DNA of 64,000 nt from an uncultured Draconibacterium sp. (GCF_963675065.1 NZ_OY775906.1:474001-538000); one strand, 5' to 3'. Shown: positions 1 to 9,012, counted from the first letter of the stretch. Numbers and translations are program-made. The notes: generated from the letters alone by a model not told the origin.

Positions 1-839
1 TTGCGGTAGGCGGTCAGAACGAAACCTGTGCAACGTATAATATGCTAAAATTGAGCCGTAACCTTTTTCTGTATAATCAGCAAGCCGAGTTGATGGATTA
101 TTACGAGCGGGGGCTTTATAACCATATTTTGGCATCGGTTGATGAGCATACTCCTGCAAATACGTACCACGTGCCTTTGCGTGCTGGTTCGGTTAAGCAA
201 TTCAGTAATGCACATATGGACGGTTTTACCTGTTGTAACGGTACGGCTTTGGAGAGCAATACAAAACTTCAGAACTCTATTTACTTTAAAAGTGCAGATA
301 ATGATGCTTTGTATGTAAACCTTTATGTGCCTTCAACATTAAAATGGACCAATAAGGACATTGCTGTTACGCAAACAACTGCTTATCCAAAAGAAGACCA
401 TACAAAATTAACCATTAGCGGTAGCGGCAAATTCGATCTGAATGTGCGTGTGCCGCATTGGGCTAGCAAAGGATTTTTTGTTACTATAAATGGCAAGAAA
501 CAAGATGTAAATGTGGAGTCGGGAACTTACCTTACCATCAGCCGCAAATGGAAAGACGGAGATACGGTAGAGTTGCGTATGCCATTTCTCTTTTATTTAG
601 AGCCGGTAATGGATCAGCAAAACGTTGCCAGTTTATTCTACGGACCGGTTTTACTGGCTGCCCAGGAAGACGGTCCGCGAAAAGAATGGCGTAAAGTAAC
701 GTTGGATGCGGAAGATATCAGCAATTCGATTTCCGGTGACCCTGAAAAATTGGAATTTGAAATTGGCGGCATTACCTATAAACCTTTTTACGAAACTTAC
801 GGTCGTCATTCGGTATACCTTAATGTAACTTTAGAATAG
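1..839 (+). CDS. GH127-type beta-L-arabinofuranosidase (DUF1680), 3' part only
   Basis: The gene enters from the left edge; the frame is open from base 3, so no start codon is visible and the first Met (base 42) is internal. The visible 279 residues match the C-terminal half of glycoside hydrolase family 127, which releases beta-L-arabinofuranose from plant glycans. Seen directly: the GGQNETCATYN stretch, which matches the conserved Glu/Cys region, and a CCNG motif. In GH127 a Glu and Cys residues of these motifs form the zinc-thiolate active site (family knowledge). The rest is the beta-sandwich tail, with many aromatic and Gly-Pro residues. It ends at TAG 837-839 and is followed by a strong hairpin. 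The natural substrate cannot be read from the fragment. Confidence 0.88.
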   Translation, partial: AVGGQNETCATYNMLKLSRNLFLYNQQAELMDYYERGLYNHILASVDEHTPANTYHVPLRAGSVKQFSNAHMDGFTCCNGTALESNTKLQNSIYFKSADNDALYVNLYVPSTLKWTNKDIAVTQTTAYPKEDHTKLTISGSGKFDLNVRVPHWASKGFFVTINGKKQDVNVESGTYLTISRKWKDGDTVELRMPFLFYLEPVMDQQNVASLFYGPVLLAAQEDGPRKEWRKVTLDAEDISNSISGDPEKLEFEIGGITYKPFYETYGRHSVYLNVTLE

Positions 840-868
840 TTCACTCCTGCTAATTTATAAAGAATACG

Positions 869-907
869 AAGATCCGGTCTGTTTTAATAAACGGATCGGA
901 TCTTTTG
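869..907 (+). terminator. Rho-independent terminator after the GH127 gene
   Basis: Arms 869-884 and 889-904 form a 16-pair stem with two G-T wobbles and a TAAT loop, followed by a short T run. It lies 30 bases after the GH127 stop. The rest of the gap to the next gene (908-1103) holds no recognised feature. Confidence 0.7.
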
Positions 908-1103
908 CTATTAAGCAATCATTTTAAACGTGGTTCTTCCAATTTTATACGAACAAGTTTTTAGATTTAGCTTTTAACTTCTTCGAAGTATTTTTACAGA
1001 TCCTGTAAAACTTTTTTATTATAAAACCGTAAACAGGCATATCTTTTTTACTCCATTAAAGTTGTGTAACCAAGCACATATTTATTCACCAAAAATCAAC
1101 GTT

Positions 1104-1610
1104 ATGAAAAAAATCTGCATTTTTCTTATTGTACTTTTTGGAGTATTTGCCTGTGATACTCCTTTTGAAGAAGAACCTGAAATGGATCTGAAATCAGGTA
1201 AAATGGTTGAACGTACTATAAAGTTTCAGAGGGCAAGTGGTGTAATGGAAGTACTTGTTAATCCGGATGCCTGTACTGAAACGGGGCTGCAAATGGTGAT
1301 TAGCGGAGGAGGAAATGCTACTTTCCTGGGTAATTTTACAGTACATAATATGGTTTGTATTAACGAAAATGGAGACCCGGTTTCTCCAATTTATGGTGAA
1401 TTAACAGCAGCCAATGGCGATATGCTTTATACCTGGGTAATCACAGACCCTTGGGTAGATGAAGATGGTATGCACTATCTTTATGAAATTCGTGAAGGAA
1501 TGTGTACCGGAAGATTTGAAGGTGCCACTGGTTATATCGATATGTACGGAACAATTGATCATGTTTCCATGACCTGGGATTTGCAAGGAGAAGGATTAAT
1601 TACGTTTTAA
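1104..1610 (+). CDS. Small predicted lipoprotein of unknown function
   Basis: The chosen start is ATG 1104, because it opens directly into a lipoprotein signal peptide (MKKICIFLIVLFGVFAC, Cys17 as lipid anchor). An earlier in-frame Met at 1062 would put 14 polar residues before it. The mature part (about 150 residues) starts with an acidic linker and is rich in Gly, Thr and aromatic residues, suggesting a small beta-sheet domain. It resembles small Bacteroidota lipoproteins, but I do not recognise a named family. It stands alone between two hairpins and converges on the PFOR gene. Location at a membrane surface is inferred from the lipobox only. Confidence 0.7.
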   Translation: MKKICIFLIVLFGVFACDTPFEEEPEMDLKSGKMVERTIKFQRASGVMEVLVNPDACTETGLQMVISGGGNATFLGNFTVHNMVCINENGDPVSPIYGELTAANGDMLYTWVITDPWVDEDGMHYLYEIREGMCTGRFEGATGYIDMYGTIDHVSMTWDLQGEGLITF

Positions 1611-1675
1611 AGCTTAAAGAATTTTTTGACGGTAGTTCTATCGTATTGATAAAAATGAGTTTGGTAAGGCACAAA

Positions 1676-1705
1676 AAAAGCCGCCTCAAAAACGAAGCGG
1701 CTTTT
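1676..1705. terminator. Bidirectional terminator between lipoprotein gene and PFOR
   Basis: Arms 1676-1684 (AAAAGCCGC) and 1697-1705 (GCGGCTTTT) pair perfectly over 9 bases around a 12-base loop. The A/T ends give a T tract in both directions, which fits the two convergent genes on either side. Confidence 0.85.
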
Positions 1706-1725
1706 CTATATAGCTCGAATAATTT

Positions 1726-4700
1726 CTATTCTTCTCCTTCTTCAGGTTTTGAATAATCCATAGCTGCCATACGTTGGTATGATGCGTAACGCCATTTTGC
1801 GTTATCTTCAGCAGCAGCGAACAATTCATCAGCTTCAGCAGGGAACGATTTCTTCAGTGAAGTATAACGAACCTCGCCGTTCAGGAAGTCCTGGAATTGA
1901 CTCCATTCCGGTGTCTTCGAATCCAATTGGAATGGGTTTTTACCCTCTTCTTCCAATAGTGGATTGTAGCGGAATAAGTGCCAGTATCCTGAAGCAACTG
2001 CTTTTTTCTCTTCTTCCTGGGTACGTCCCATGCTGGCGCGTAATCCGTGGTTGATACATGGAGAATAAGCAATAATAATTGAAGGTCCAGGATAAGCCTC
2101 AGCTTCTTTCAGTGCTTTAAAGTACTGCGACTGGTTAGCTCCCATTGCTACTTGTGCAACGTATACGTAACCATAGCTCATCATCATAGCGCCAAGGTCT
2201 TTTTTACGTACTTTTTTACCCGATGCAGCAAATTTAGCTACCGCTCCAACAGGTGTTGCTTTTGAAGATTGACCACCGGTGTTAGAGTAAACTTCGGTAT
2301 CCATTACCAATACGTTTACATCTTCGCCGCTTGCCATTACGTGATCTAAACCACCGTAACCAATGTCGTAAGCCCATCCGTCACCACCGAATACCCAAAT
2401 CGATTTCTTAACCAGGTATTGTTTTAATGATAGGATGTCTTTAGCATATTGGCTGTCGCTTGCTTTAATAACGTCAAGCACTTTATTTGTTGCAACAACT
2501 GAACCTTCGGCATTGTCTTTTTTCTCCAGCCATTCGCCAAATACTTCTTTCTCTGCGTCAGAAGCTCCGTTTGAAAGGGCTGTAGTCATAATTTCGGCAA
2601 TACGATCGCGTTGTGCGCTAACACCTTCAGAGAATCCAAAACCGTACTCGGCGTTGTCTTCGAACAGTGAGTTAGCCCAGGCCGGACCATTACCAGACTC
2701 TTTGTGTTTACAGTATGGAGTAGATGGAGCAGAACCACCATAGATTGAAGAACAACCTGTAGCGTTGGCAACCATCATACGCTCGCCGTAAAGCTGAGTG
2801 ATCAGTTTAATGTATGGAGTTTCACCACAACCTGCACAAGCTCCAGAGAACTCGAATAATGGCTGAGCGAACTGTGAATTTTTAACTGATTTTGTTTTGT
2901 CAACAACAGTTTCTTTAACAGTAACTTTTTTGTCCATGAAATCCCAACGACCAACTTCAGCCTGTTGAGTTGCAAGTGGCTTCATTACAAGCGACTTCAC
3001 TTTCGATGGACAAACATCGGCACAGTTACCACAACCTGTACAGTCGAGTGGCGATACCTGTATACGGAAATTCAATCCACCAAATACTTTGGCTGGAGTT
3101 GCAGTTTTTGTTTCGGTTCCTTCAGGCGCTGCTTCAACTTCTTCTTCCGTCATCAGGAATGGACGAATAGCTGCGTGAGGACAAACGTAAGCACACTGGT
3201 TACACTGAATACAGTTTTCCGACTGCCATTCAGGAACGTTTACTGCAATACCACGTTTTTCGAAGGCTGCTGTTCCAAGTGGGAATTGACCATCTTCTGA
3301 ACCTGCGAAAGTAGAAACAGGAAGATCATCACCTTTTTGTGCGTTGATCACGTCAACCACTTTTGTAATGTATTCCGGACGATCGGTAGCTACTGCTTCT
3401 TCTTCAGCAACAACAATGTCTTTCCATTCAGTAGGAACTTCAACTTTTACTACGTTTTTACCACCGGCGTCAACCGCTGCGTAGTTCATGTTTACAATAT
3501 GCTCACCTTTTTTACCGTACGATTTTACAATGGCAGCTTTCATTTGCTCAACAGCCATTTCGAATGGAATTACTTCAGTAATTTTAAAGAAAGCCGATTG
3601 CATGATGGTGTTGGTACGAGTTCCCAAACCAATCTCTTCACCCAGTTTTGTACCGTTGATGATGTAGAAATTGATTTCGTTCTCGGCCAAATATTTCTTC
3701 ATTGCATCAGGCAACTGTTTTTTGGTTTCTTCTGCATCGTTAATAGAGTTGAGCAAGAAAGAACCACCTTTTTTCAGGCCTTTAAGCACGTCGTACATAT
3801 TTACGTATGCCGGAACGTGACAAGCAACAAAGTCAGGTGTTGTAACAAGGTAAGTTGATCGGATTGGTTTATCCCCGAAGCGTAAGTGTGAACAAGTGAA
3901 ACCTCCCGACTTTTTCGAGTCGTACTGGAAGTATCCCTGACATGATTTATCTGTTGCGTCACCAATAATTTTAATCGAGTTTTTGTTTGCACCAACAGTA
4001 CCGTCAGAACCCAAACCGTAGAATTTAGCTTGGTAAGTTCCTTCCGGAGTCATGTTGATTTCTTCTTTCAATGGAAGTGATTTGAATGTCACATCATCAA
4101 CGATACCGATAGTGAAGTTGCCTTTTGGCTCTTTCATTTCAAGGTTTTCGTAAACTGAAAGAATTTGTGATGGAGTAGTATCTTTTGATCCTAAACCATA
4201 ACGACCACCTACAATTACAGGTGCCTCTTCTTTTCCGTAGAATTGCGATTGAACATCAAGGAATAATGGCTCTCCGGTTGATCCAGGTTCAGCAGCACGG
4301 TCTAAAACAGCAATACGTTTTACTGAATCAGGTAATGCTTCAACAAAGTATTTTGCTGAGAATGGACGGAACAAGTGTACCGACATTAAACCTACTTTTT
4401 TGCCTTGAGCAGTTAAGTAGTCAATGGTTTCTTTAATGGTTTCAGTAACCGAACCCATTGCAATAATGATGTTTTCAGCATCAGGTGCACCGTAATAAGT
4501 GAAAGGACGGTATTTTCTACCTGTAATTTTGCTGATTTCATCCATATAGTCAGCTACGATATCGGGAACTGCATCGTAAAATTTGTTTGCTGATTCTTTC
4601 GCCTGGAAGAAAATATCAGGGTTTTGAGCTGTACCGCGGGTTACAGGATTTTCAGGATTTAACGCACGATTGCGGAATTCCTGAATGGCTTCCTGGTCAA

Positions 4701-5289
4701 TCAGTGGAACAATGTCTTCCTGATCGATAGCTTCAATTTTCTGAATTTCGTGTGAAGTACGGAATCCATCGAAGAAAGCAAGGAAAGGAACTCTTGATTT
4801 CAGTGTAGCCAGGTGAGCAACACCTGCAAGGTCCATTTCTTCCTGTACTGAACCCGAAGCCAACATTGCAAAACCTGTTTGACGGGCAGCGTAAACGTCA
4901 CTGTGGTCGCCAAAAATCGATAATGCGTGACCGGCCAGGGCACGTGCACTTACGTGAAATACGGTTGGTAATAACTCACCCGCAATTTTGTACATGTTAG
5001 GGATCATTAATAATAAACCCTGTGATGCAGTGTAAGTAGAAGTTAAGGCACCCGATTGCAGTGCTCCGTGAACAGCACCGGCAGCACCGGCTTCACTTTG
5101 CATTTCTGCCAAACGTACTGGGCGACCAAACATATTTTTCTTTCCAAAAGCAGCCCATTCATCAACGTACTCTGCCATGGTTGACGACGGAGTGATCGGA
5201 TAAATACAGGCGACTTCGCTGAACATGTAACTCATATACGCCGCAGCGTAGTTTCCGTCACATGTTACCATCTTTTTTTGTTTTGCCAT
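1726..5289 (-). CDS. nifJ: Pyruvate:ferredoxin (flavodoxin) oxidoreductase
   Basis: Single-chain PFOR of 1187 residues, the normal length for the homodimeric enzyme. It oxidises pyruvate with CoA to acetyl-CoA and CO2 and reduces ferredoxin. Seen in order: the N-terminal pyrimidine-binding domain (YAAAYMSYMFSEVACIYPIT), the transketolase-like middle, two 4Fe4S ferredoxin motifs near residues 690-705 (CIQCNQCAYVCP) and 745-760 (CTGCGNCADVCP), and the proximal-cluster/TPP region starting near 816 (CAGCGETPY) with the GDGWAYDIGYGGLDH thiamine-diphosphate motif. The protein is cytoplasmic and transcribed alone. The Rnf operon 2 kb upstream on the same strand is the likely consumer of its reduced ferredoxin (inference from context). 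Confidence 0.97.
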   Translation of the reverse strand: MAKQKKMVTCDGNYAAAYMSYMFSEVACIYPITPSSTMAEYVDEWAAFGKKNMFGRPVRLAEMQSEAGAAGAVHGALQSGALTSTYTASQGLLLMIPNMYKIAGELLPTVFHVSARALAGHALSIFGDHSDVYAARQTGFAMLASGSVQEEMDLAGVAHLATLKSRVPFLAFFDGFRTSHEIQKIEAIDQEDIVPLIDQEAIQEFRNRALNPENPVTRGTAQNPDIFFQAKESANKFYDAVPDIVADYMDEISKITGRKYRPFTYYGAPDAENIIIAMGSVTETIKETIDYLTAQGKKVGLMSVHLFRPFSAKYFVEALPDSVKRIAVLDRAAEPGSTGEPLFLDVQSQFYGKEEAPVIVGGRYGLGSKDTTPSQILSVYENLEMKEPKGNFTIGIVDDVTFKSLPLKEEINMTPEGTYQAKFYGLGSDGTVGANKNSIKIIGDATDKSCQGYFQYDSKKSGGFTCSHLRFGDKPIRSTYLVTTPDFVACHVPAYVNMYDVLKGLKKGGSFLLNSINDAEETKKQLPDAMKKYLAENEINFYIINGTKLGEEIGLGTRTNTIMQSAFFKITEVIPFEMAVEQMKAAIVKSYGKKGEHIVNMNYAAVDAGGKNVVKVEVPTEWKDIVVAEEEAVATDRPEYITKVVDVINAQKGDDLPVSTFAGSEDGQFPLGTAAFEKRGIAVNVPEWQSENCIQCNQCAYVCPHAAIRPFLMTEEEVEAAPEGTETKTATPAKVFGGLNFRIQVSPLDCTGCGNCADVCPSKVKSLVMKPLATQQAEVGRWDFMDKKVTVKETVVDKTKSVKNSQFAQPLFEFSGACAGCGETPYIKLITQLYGERMMVANATGCSSIYGGSAPSTPYCKHKESGNGPAWANSLFEDNAEYGFGFSEGVSAQRDRIAEIMTTALSNGASDAEKEVFGEWLEKKDNAEGSVVATNKVLDVIKASDSQYAKDILSLKQYLVKKSIWVFGGDGWAYDIGYGGLDHVMASGEDVNVLVMDTEVYSNTGGQSSKATPVGAVAKFAASGKKVRKKDLGAMMMSYGYVYVAQVAMGANQSQYFKALKEAEAYPGPSIIIAYSPCINHGLRASMGRTQEEEKKAVASGYWHLFRYNPLLEEEGKNPFQLDSKTPEWSQFQDFLNGEVRYTSLKKSFPAEADELFAAAEDNAKWRYASYQRMAAMDYSKPEEGEE

Positions 5290-5333
5290 CTTTATTCGTC
5301 TTTAATTTATTTAGTTTAAAATTGATATTATTC

Positions 5334-5396
5334 TTGATATTTGATCCTGGATGCTATATTCTGGATTCTTGATCCGGGATACTCGATGCTTGATTT
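5334..5396. repeat. Array of nine degenerate 7-base units (TGGATNC type)
   Basis: Nine consecutive in-phase heptamers read TTGATAT, TTGATCC, TGGATGC, TATATTC, TGGATTC, TTGATCC, GGGATAC, TCGATGC and TTGATTT. They run across the 3' end of the four-helix-bundle gene, so the last residues of that protein (IPDQESRI) are encoded by the array. A second array in the opposite orientation lies at 5871-5912. Confidence 0.8.
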
Positions 5397-5803
5397 TCTA
5401 TAGTTGTGTAATAATTTTCAGTTGGTTCGGCCAGTGTGTTGCGATGCTTTTCTACTGAGCTTATAAAGTTATTTAGTTTTCTGCCGAACAGGTTTGCCAA
5501 ATTTTTAAGTTCGTTATATAATTCTTCGTTTTTCAGTGATCCGGTGTTGAAGAGGTTCTCCAGGTGGTCAATCGTTTCGTCGTTCGATGCAATAGAATAG
5601 GTTAGAAATCGTAAAAAATCCATTTTATACCTTCTTCTTCCATATCCTTCAACAATTTGCGATTTTGAAGATTTCGATGAACGCCTTATCTGACTTCCTT
5701 CTTCGTACAACTCGAAACCCGGCAATTCTTCCATGGTCATTTTATGAACCTTAATTACAAGTTCATTTGCCAATTGCCATATTTCAAGTTTCTTATAAGA
5801 CAT
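5354..5803 (-). CDS. Four-helix-bundle protein (23S rRNA intervening-sequence protein / S23 family)
   Basis: 149 residues with the signature of the TIGR02436/S23 family: an N-terminal KKLEIWQLANELV helix, an IRRSSKSSKSQIVEGYGRR segment, then the FLRFLTYSIASNDETIDHL helix. These proteins form pentameric four-helix bundles. They were first noted inside intervening sequences of 23S rRNA genes and are related to Avd of diversity-generating retroelements (family knowledge); their cellular role is unclear. The start MSYKKLEIWQLA fits the family. The tail after about residue 130 runs into the heptamer array and is probably not part of the fold. No rRNA or reverse transcriptase is nearby. The gene is bracketed by inverted heptamer arrays, suggesting a small mobile or recombining unit. 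Confidence 0.85.
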   Translation of the reverse strand: MSYKKLEIWQLANELVIKVHKMTMEELPGFELYEEGSQIRRSSKSSKSQIVEGYGRRRYKMDFLRFLTYSIASNDETIDHLENLFNTGSLKNEELYNELKNLANLFGRKLNNFISSVEKHRNTLAEPTENYYTTIENQASSIPDQESRI

Positions 5804-5870
5804 TTATTTTATTGGTTACAACCTTTTTTAATATCACTATTTTTAATCCAGCATCAATTATCTGGTTCTA

Positions 5871-5912
5871 TTATCCAGTATCCAGTATCCAGTATCCGGT
5901 ATCTAGTATAGG
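5871..5912. repeat. Array of six 7-base units (GTATCCA type), inverted relative to 5334-5396
   Basis: In-phase units TTATCCA, GTATCCA, GTATCCA, GTATCCG, GTATCTA and GTATAGG; looser copies (AATCCA, GCATCAA, TTATCTG) lie at 5845-5864. The unit is the reverse complement of the TGGATAC type on the other side of the four-helix-bundle gene. The stop codon of the adjacent ATPase gene (5903-5905) lies inside the array. Confidence 0.8.
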
Positions 5913-7084
5913 AATCCAAAGAGCCATAAAGGAATTTTGTTTCCCTGGCCAACCTCAATCACATCGGAGGCGGCATAAATTCCTTTTTCGGGTTTTAGTT
6001 TTCGTCCGCCAACATTGAATTTATATTTTCCGTTGACGCAAAAATCGGCAACCGGCGATTTTGCCAGCTCACAGACATAACCTACCTGGTTATAAAAGAA
6101 CGTTTGTCTCACCGTGGCTTTATCGTAATTATTCGGAGCAATAGCATTCAGCAGGTTTGTATTGTGCATGTACACTTTGTCCGGCTTTTTCATCTGGTCA
6201 TCGTCGCTGCCACCGTTCTCATAAAGCAGGTTGATGAGTCGGGCGTGCTTCAAATATTTCAGATAATTCATAATTGTTGCACGCGACGTTTCAACCGAAG
6301 TAGCTAATTTACTAACATTTGGTGTAAAAGGCGTTTCAGAAGCGATGATGTGCAACAGTTTTCTGAGTTTTGGAAGGTATTTAAATTCAATCTGGTTGAT
6401 GTACGGAACATCGATCTCAAGTGCCAGGTTGATATTCTTTAATAATTTGTCGATATAAAAATTCGGATCGTGAATGTAGTAGGGGAAATAACCGTGACGT
6501 AAATAATCGTCGAAATAAGCCAGTGGCCTGATTTCGTCAACCACTTTCTGAGCAATTTCAATGTGGTTTTTTAGTATTTCCTCCAGGGTGTAAGTAGTAA
6601 AATTACTTCCTGTTTCATGATTCAGGTATTCGCGAAACGACAGTCCTTCGAGATGGTAAATGCTGGCTATTCCTTCCAAATCGGGATTGTCTTCTGTAAT
6701 ACGCAACACCGGCGACGATGTGAAAATGACCTTCAGGTCAGGAATTTCATCCAGACATTTGCGCAAATCGGCCGACCAATCTGGGTATTTTTGTATCTGA
6801 TCGAGCAAAAGTAATTTTCCACCGCGTTTTGCAAATTCGTCGGCAAAAGAACTGATCTTACGTTTGGTGAAATAAAAATTATTCAAGTTAAGATACAGTA
6901 CCTCGTTGCTGTCGGGATGATACTTCTTTATATAGTCGAGCAAAAATGTTGTTTTTCCAACACTCCTGAATCCTTTGATACAGATAAGCCTTTGGTTCCA
7001 GTCGATATTGTTCATCAGCTCTCTCTGAATGGTATCTTTTGAACCCTGAAGTAATGACTTATGTACTTGTTGAAAAAATTCCAA
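5903..7084 (-). CDS. AAA-type ATPase with DUF4143-like C-terminus (predicted archaeal-type ATPase family)
   Basis: 393 residues. The N-terminal P-loop domain has a Walker A (GFRSVGKTT, residues 38-46) and a hydrophobic Walker B strand, LLLLDQ (91-96). The C-terminal half (LAYFDDYLRHGYFPYY, then a winged-helix-like VSKLATSVETSRATIMNYLKYL) matches the common ATP-binding/DUF4143 proteins of Bacteroidota. Their function is unknown, with toxin-antitoxin-like or DNA-binding roles only suggested. Odd point: the usual Walker B Asp-Glu is Asp-Gln (Q96, codon CAG), one base from GAG, which could impair hydrolysis. The gene stands alone. Its stop falls inside a heptamer repeat array, so its 3' end adjoins a recombination-prone region. 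Upstream, 7085-7231 holds no recognised site. Confidence 0.85.
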   Translation of the reverse strand: MEFFQQVHKSLLQGSKDTIQRELMNNIDWNQRLICIKGFRSVGKTTFLLDYIKKYHPDSNEVLYLNLNNFYFTKRKISSFADEFAKRGGKLLLLDQIQKYPDWSADLRKCLDEIPDLKVIFTSSPVLRITEDNPDLEGIASIYHLEGLSFREYLNHETGSNFTTYTLEEILKNHIEIAQKVVDEIRPLAYFDDYLRHGYFPYYIHDPNFYIDKLLKNINLALEIDVPYINQIEFKYLPKLRKLLHIIASETPFTPNVSKLATSVETSRATIMNYLKYLKHARLINLLYENGGSDDDQMKKPDKVYMHNTNLLNAIAPNNYDKATVRQTFFYNQVGYVCELAKSPVADFCVNGKYKFNVGGRKLKPEKGIYAASDVIEVGQGNKIPLWLFGFLY

Positions 7085-7231
7085 TGTTTACGATTTTAGA
7101 TTAAATTGAGTTGTGTGGATTTTGCAATCCGTACATAGCAAATTTAATAAATTTGTGTAAGGTCTGCATGTTTATTTTGTCGCTATGACAAAAATCATGA
7201 ATCATTAATATTGTGTTAATCTTAAACTAAC

Positions 7232-7804
7232 TTACACTAAACCAGAGAATCCCATAAAAGCCATTGCAAGAATACCGGCAGCTATTAAAGCAATTGGTGT
7301 ACCTTTTAAACCTTTGGGTACATCTTGCAGATCGAGGTGCTCACGAATACCGGCAAAGATGATTAGTGCCAGTCCAAAACCAATGGCATGTGAAGTTGAA
7401 AATATTACGCCTTCCAACAGGTTGAACTCGTTTTGCACGGTAAGAATAGCAACACCCAAAATAGCACAGTTGGTTGTAATAAGCGGCAGGAAAATTCCCA
7501 GCGCCTGGTAGAGTGGAGGACTTACTTTTTTCAGAATGATCTCCACCATTTGCACCAACGATGCGATGACTAAAATAAAGGCTATGGTTTGCAAAAATCC
7601 TAATCCGAATTTTTCCAGCACATAATTTTGGATGAGGTAAGTTACAATTGTTGCCAAAATCATTACAAAGGCAACGGCGCCGGTCATACCAATACCGGTC
7701 GACACTTTTTTGGAAACACCCAAAAACGGGCAGATTCCCAAGAACTGCATTAAAACAATATTGTTTACAAGTATGGCGCCTATTACAATTACTAAATAGT
7801 TCAT
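7232..7804 (-). CDS. rnfA: Rnf electron transport complex subunit A
   Basis: Integral membrane subunit of the ferredoxin:NAD+ oxidoreductase (Rnf), 190 residues, the usual size. About six hydrophobic helices are visible, with the family N-terminus NNIVLMQFLGICPFLGVSK and the paired motif LPLITTNCAILGVA. RnfA and RnfE are inverted-topology homologues that together bind a 2Fe2S cluster through such Cys residues in the membrane (family knowledge). It is the last gene of the rnf operon, 11 bases after rnfE. Complex function: electrons from reduced ferredoxin go to NAD+ and drive Na+ or H+ export; which ion is used cannot be told from this sequence. Confidence 0.96.
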   Translation of the reverse strand: MNYLVIVIGAILVNNIVLMQFLGICPFLGVSKKVSTGIGMTGAVAFVMILATIVTYLIQNYVLEKFGLGFLQTIAFILVIASLVQMVEIILKKVSPPLYQALGIFLPLITTNCAILGVAILTVQNEFNLLEGVIFSTSHAIGFGLALIIFAGIREHLDLQDVPKGLKGTPIALIAAGILAMAFMGFSGLV

Positions 7805-7815
7805 TTTCTATCCTC

Positions 7816-8400
7816 CTAATTCTTTTTCATTCGGTTGATCAATGCAATCAGGTATCCCAAAACAATAAATGCTCCGGGTGCCAGCACAAATACAAGAGTT
7901 ACGTAATTCTCAGGGTAAATGGTAATGTTGAATAATTTACCGCTTCCCAGAATTTCTCTAATGCTTCCCAGTAAAACCAGGGCGAAAGTAAATCCTAAAC
8001 CAATTCCAAGCCCGTCGATAGCTGAAGAGCCAACATTGTTTTTCGATGCGAAAGCTTCGGCACGACCCAATACAATACAGTTTACTACGATTAACGGAAT
8101 AAACAGCCCGAGGCTTTTGTACAATGCAGGAACAAAAGCCTGCATCAACAATTGTACTACCGTAACAAACGCGGCTATAATTACAATAAAACTCGGAATT
8201 CTGACTTTCTCAGGAATGGCATTTTTTACCAGCGACACTACAATGTTCGACATCAGCAAAACAAAAGTAGTGGCCAGCCCCATGCCGAGCCCGTTAATTG
8301 CCGACGAGGTAACACCCAAAGTAGGGCACATCCCCAGCAGTAGTACAAATACCGGATTTTCTTTTAAGAAGCCTTTTGAAAAGTTTTTCCACTGATTCAT
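7816..8400 (-). CDS. rnfE: Rnf electron transport complex subunit E
   Basis: 194-residue membrane protein homologous to RnfA, with the hallmark segment NPVFVLLLGMCPTLGVTSS near the N-terminus and LFIPLIVVNCIVLGRAEAFAS in the middle. The conserved Cys residues in CPTLG and VNCIVLG are those that ligate the intramembrane 2Fe2S cluster with RnfA (family knowledge). Six hydrophobic helices are visible. The gene sits between rnfG (9 bases away) and rnfA (11 bases), all on the minus strand. The C-terminus ends in a basic tail (INRMKKN). Confidence 0.96.
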   Translation of the reverse strand: MNQWKNFSKGFLKENPVFVLLLGMCPTLGVTSSAINGLGMGLATTFVLLMSNIVVSLVKNAIPEKVRIPSFIVIIAAFVTVVQLLMQAFVPALYKSLGLFIPLIVVNCIVLGRAEAFASKNNVGSSAIDGLGIGLGFTFALVLLGSIREILGSGKLFNITIYPENYVTLVFVLAPGAFIVLGYLIALINRMKKN

Positions 8401-8409
8401 AACATGAAA

Positions 8410-9012
8410 TTATTGTCCGGAATCTCCGGTGGTTTTATTGTCTTTATAAGTACTGTATGCTCTTGTTAGTGCATCAAGAAAAGCGCGTGAGCTAATTGTA
8501 GAGGCGGTAATGGCGTCAATGTCTCCACCATCTTTCGACACGGTAAAATTGGTCGTTTCCGGATTTTTGCCGATTACGTATTGGCTTGGTTTTTCAGGAT
8601 TACTGAACCAAACACCCATTTTTGAACCCAAACCGGGCGTTTCGGTATGTTCCAACACAGAGTAACCCGAAAAGTTACCGTCTTTATCAATACCGGCCAT
8701 AATGGAAATGAATCCACTGAAACCGCTTTTTGTATAGGTTTTTATGGCTGTTCCTACCAGTTCTCCATTTTTATAGGCCGGAAAAAATTGCAGCGAGTCT
8801 TGTCCTTCACCGGGACTTAATACCATTGTTTCTCCCAACTCGTCAAATTCAGGCAACACGGTTTTTATTGCCTCGGTTTGTGCTTTTAATTTTGCCACCT
8901 CGATAGGGCCTTTTGTAAAATCATATACAAAACCCAAAACTGCTGCAGCAATACCTGTTACCAGAACAAGTGTAAGCACCATATTTATAAAACTCGATTC
9001 TCGTTTTGCCAT
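8410..9012 (-). CDS. rnfG: Rnf electron transport complex subunit G (covalent FMN)
   Basis: Start chosen at ATG 9012 (200 residues), since GGAGG lies seven bases upstream and the codon follows the rnfD stop by one base. The alternative ATG at 9027 would precede that ribosome site and overlap rnfD. One N-terminal membrane helix (MVLTLVLVTGIAAAVLGFVY) is followed by a periplasmic FMN-binding domain. The flavinylation motif is DAITAST (residues 166-172), with Thr172 as the expected covalent FMN site by analogy to the SGAT motif of RnfG and NqrC. The segment HTETPGLGSKM is also typical of the family. It relays electrons between the membrane subunits. Confidence 0.95.
   Translation of the reverse strand: MAKRESSFINMVLTLVLVTGIAAAVLGFVYDFTKGPIEVAKLKAQTEAIKTVLPEFDELGETMVLSPGEGQDSLQFFPAYKNGELVGTAIKTYTKSGFSGFISIMAGIDKDGNFSGYSVLEHTETPGLGSKMGVWFSNPEKPSQYVIGKNPETTNFTVSKDGGDIDAITASTISSRAFLDALTRAYSTYKDNKTTGDSGQ

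Noticed and set aside
5767..6018. Open frame on the plus strand over the heptamer array, encoding a repeated PVSSIQY-like peptide
   Set aside because: It is the translation of the repeat units and of the antisense of the ATPase gene; no start signal or family.
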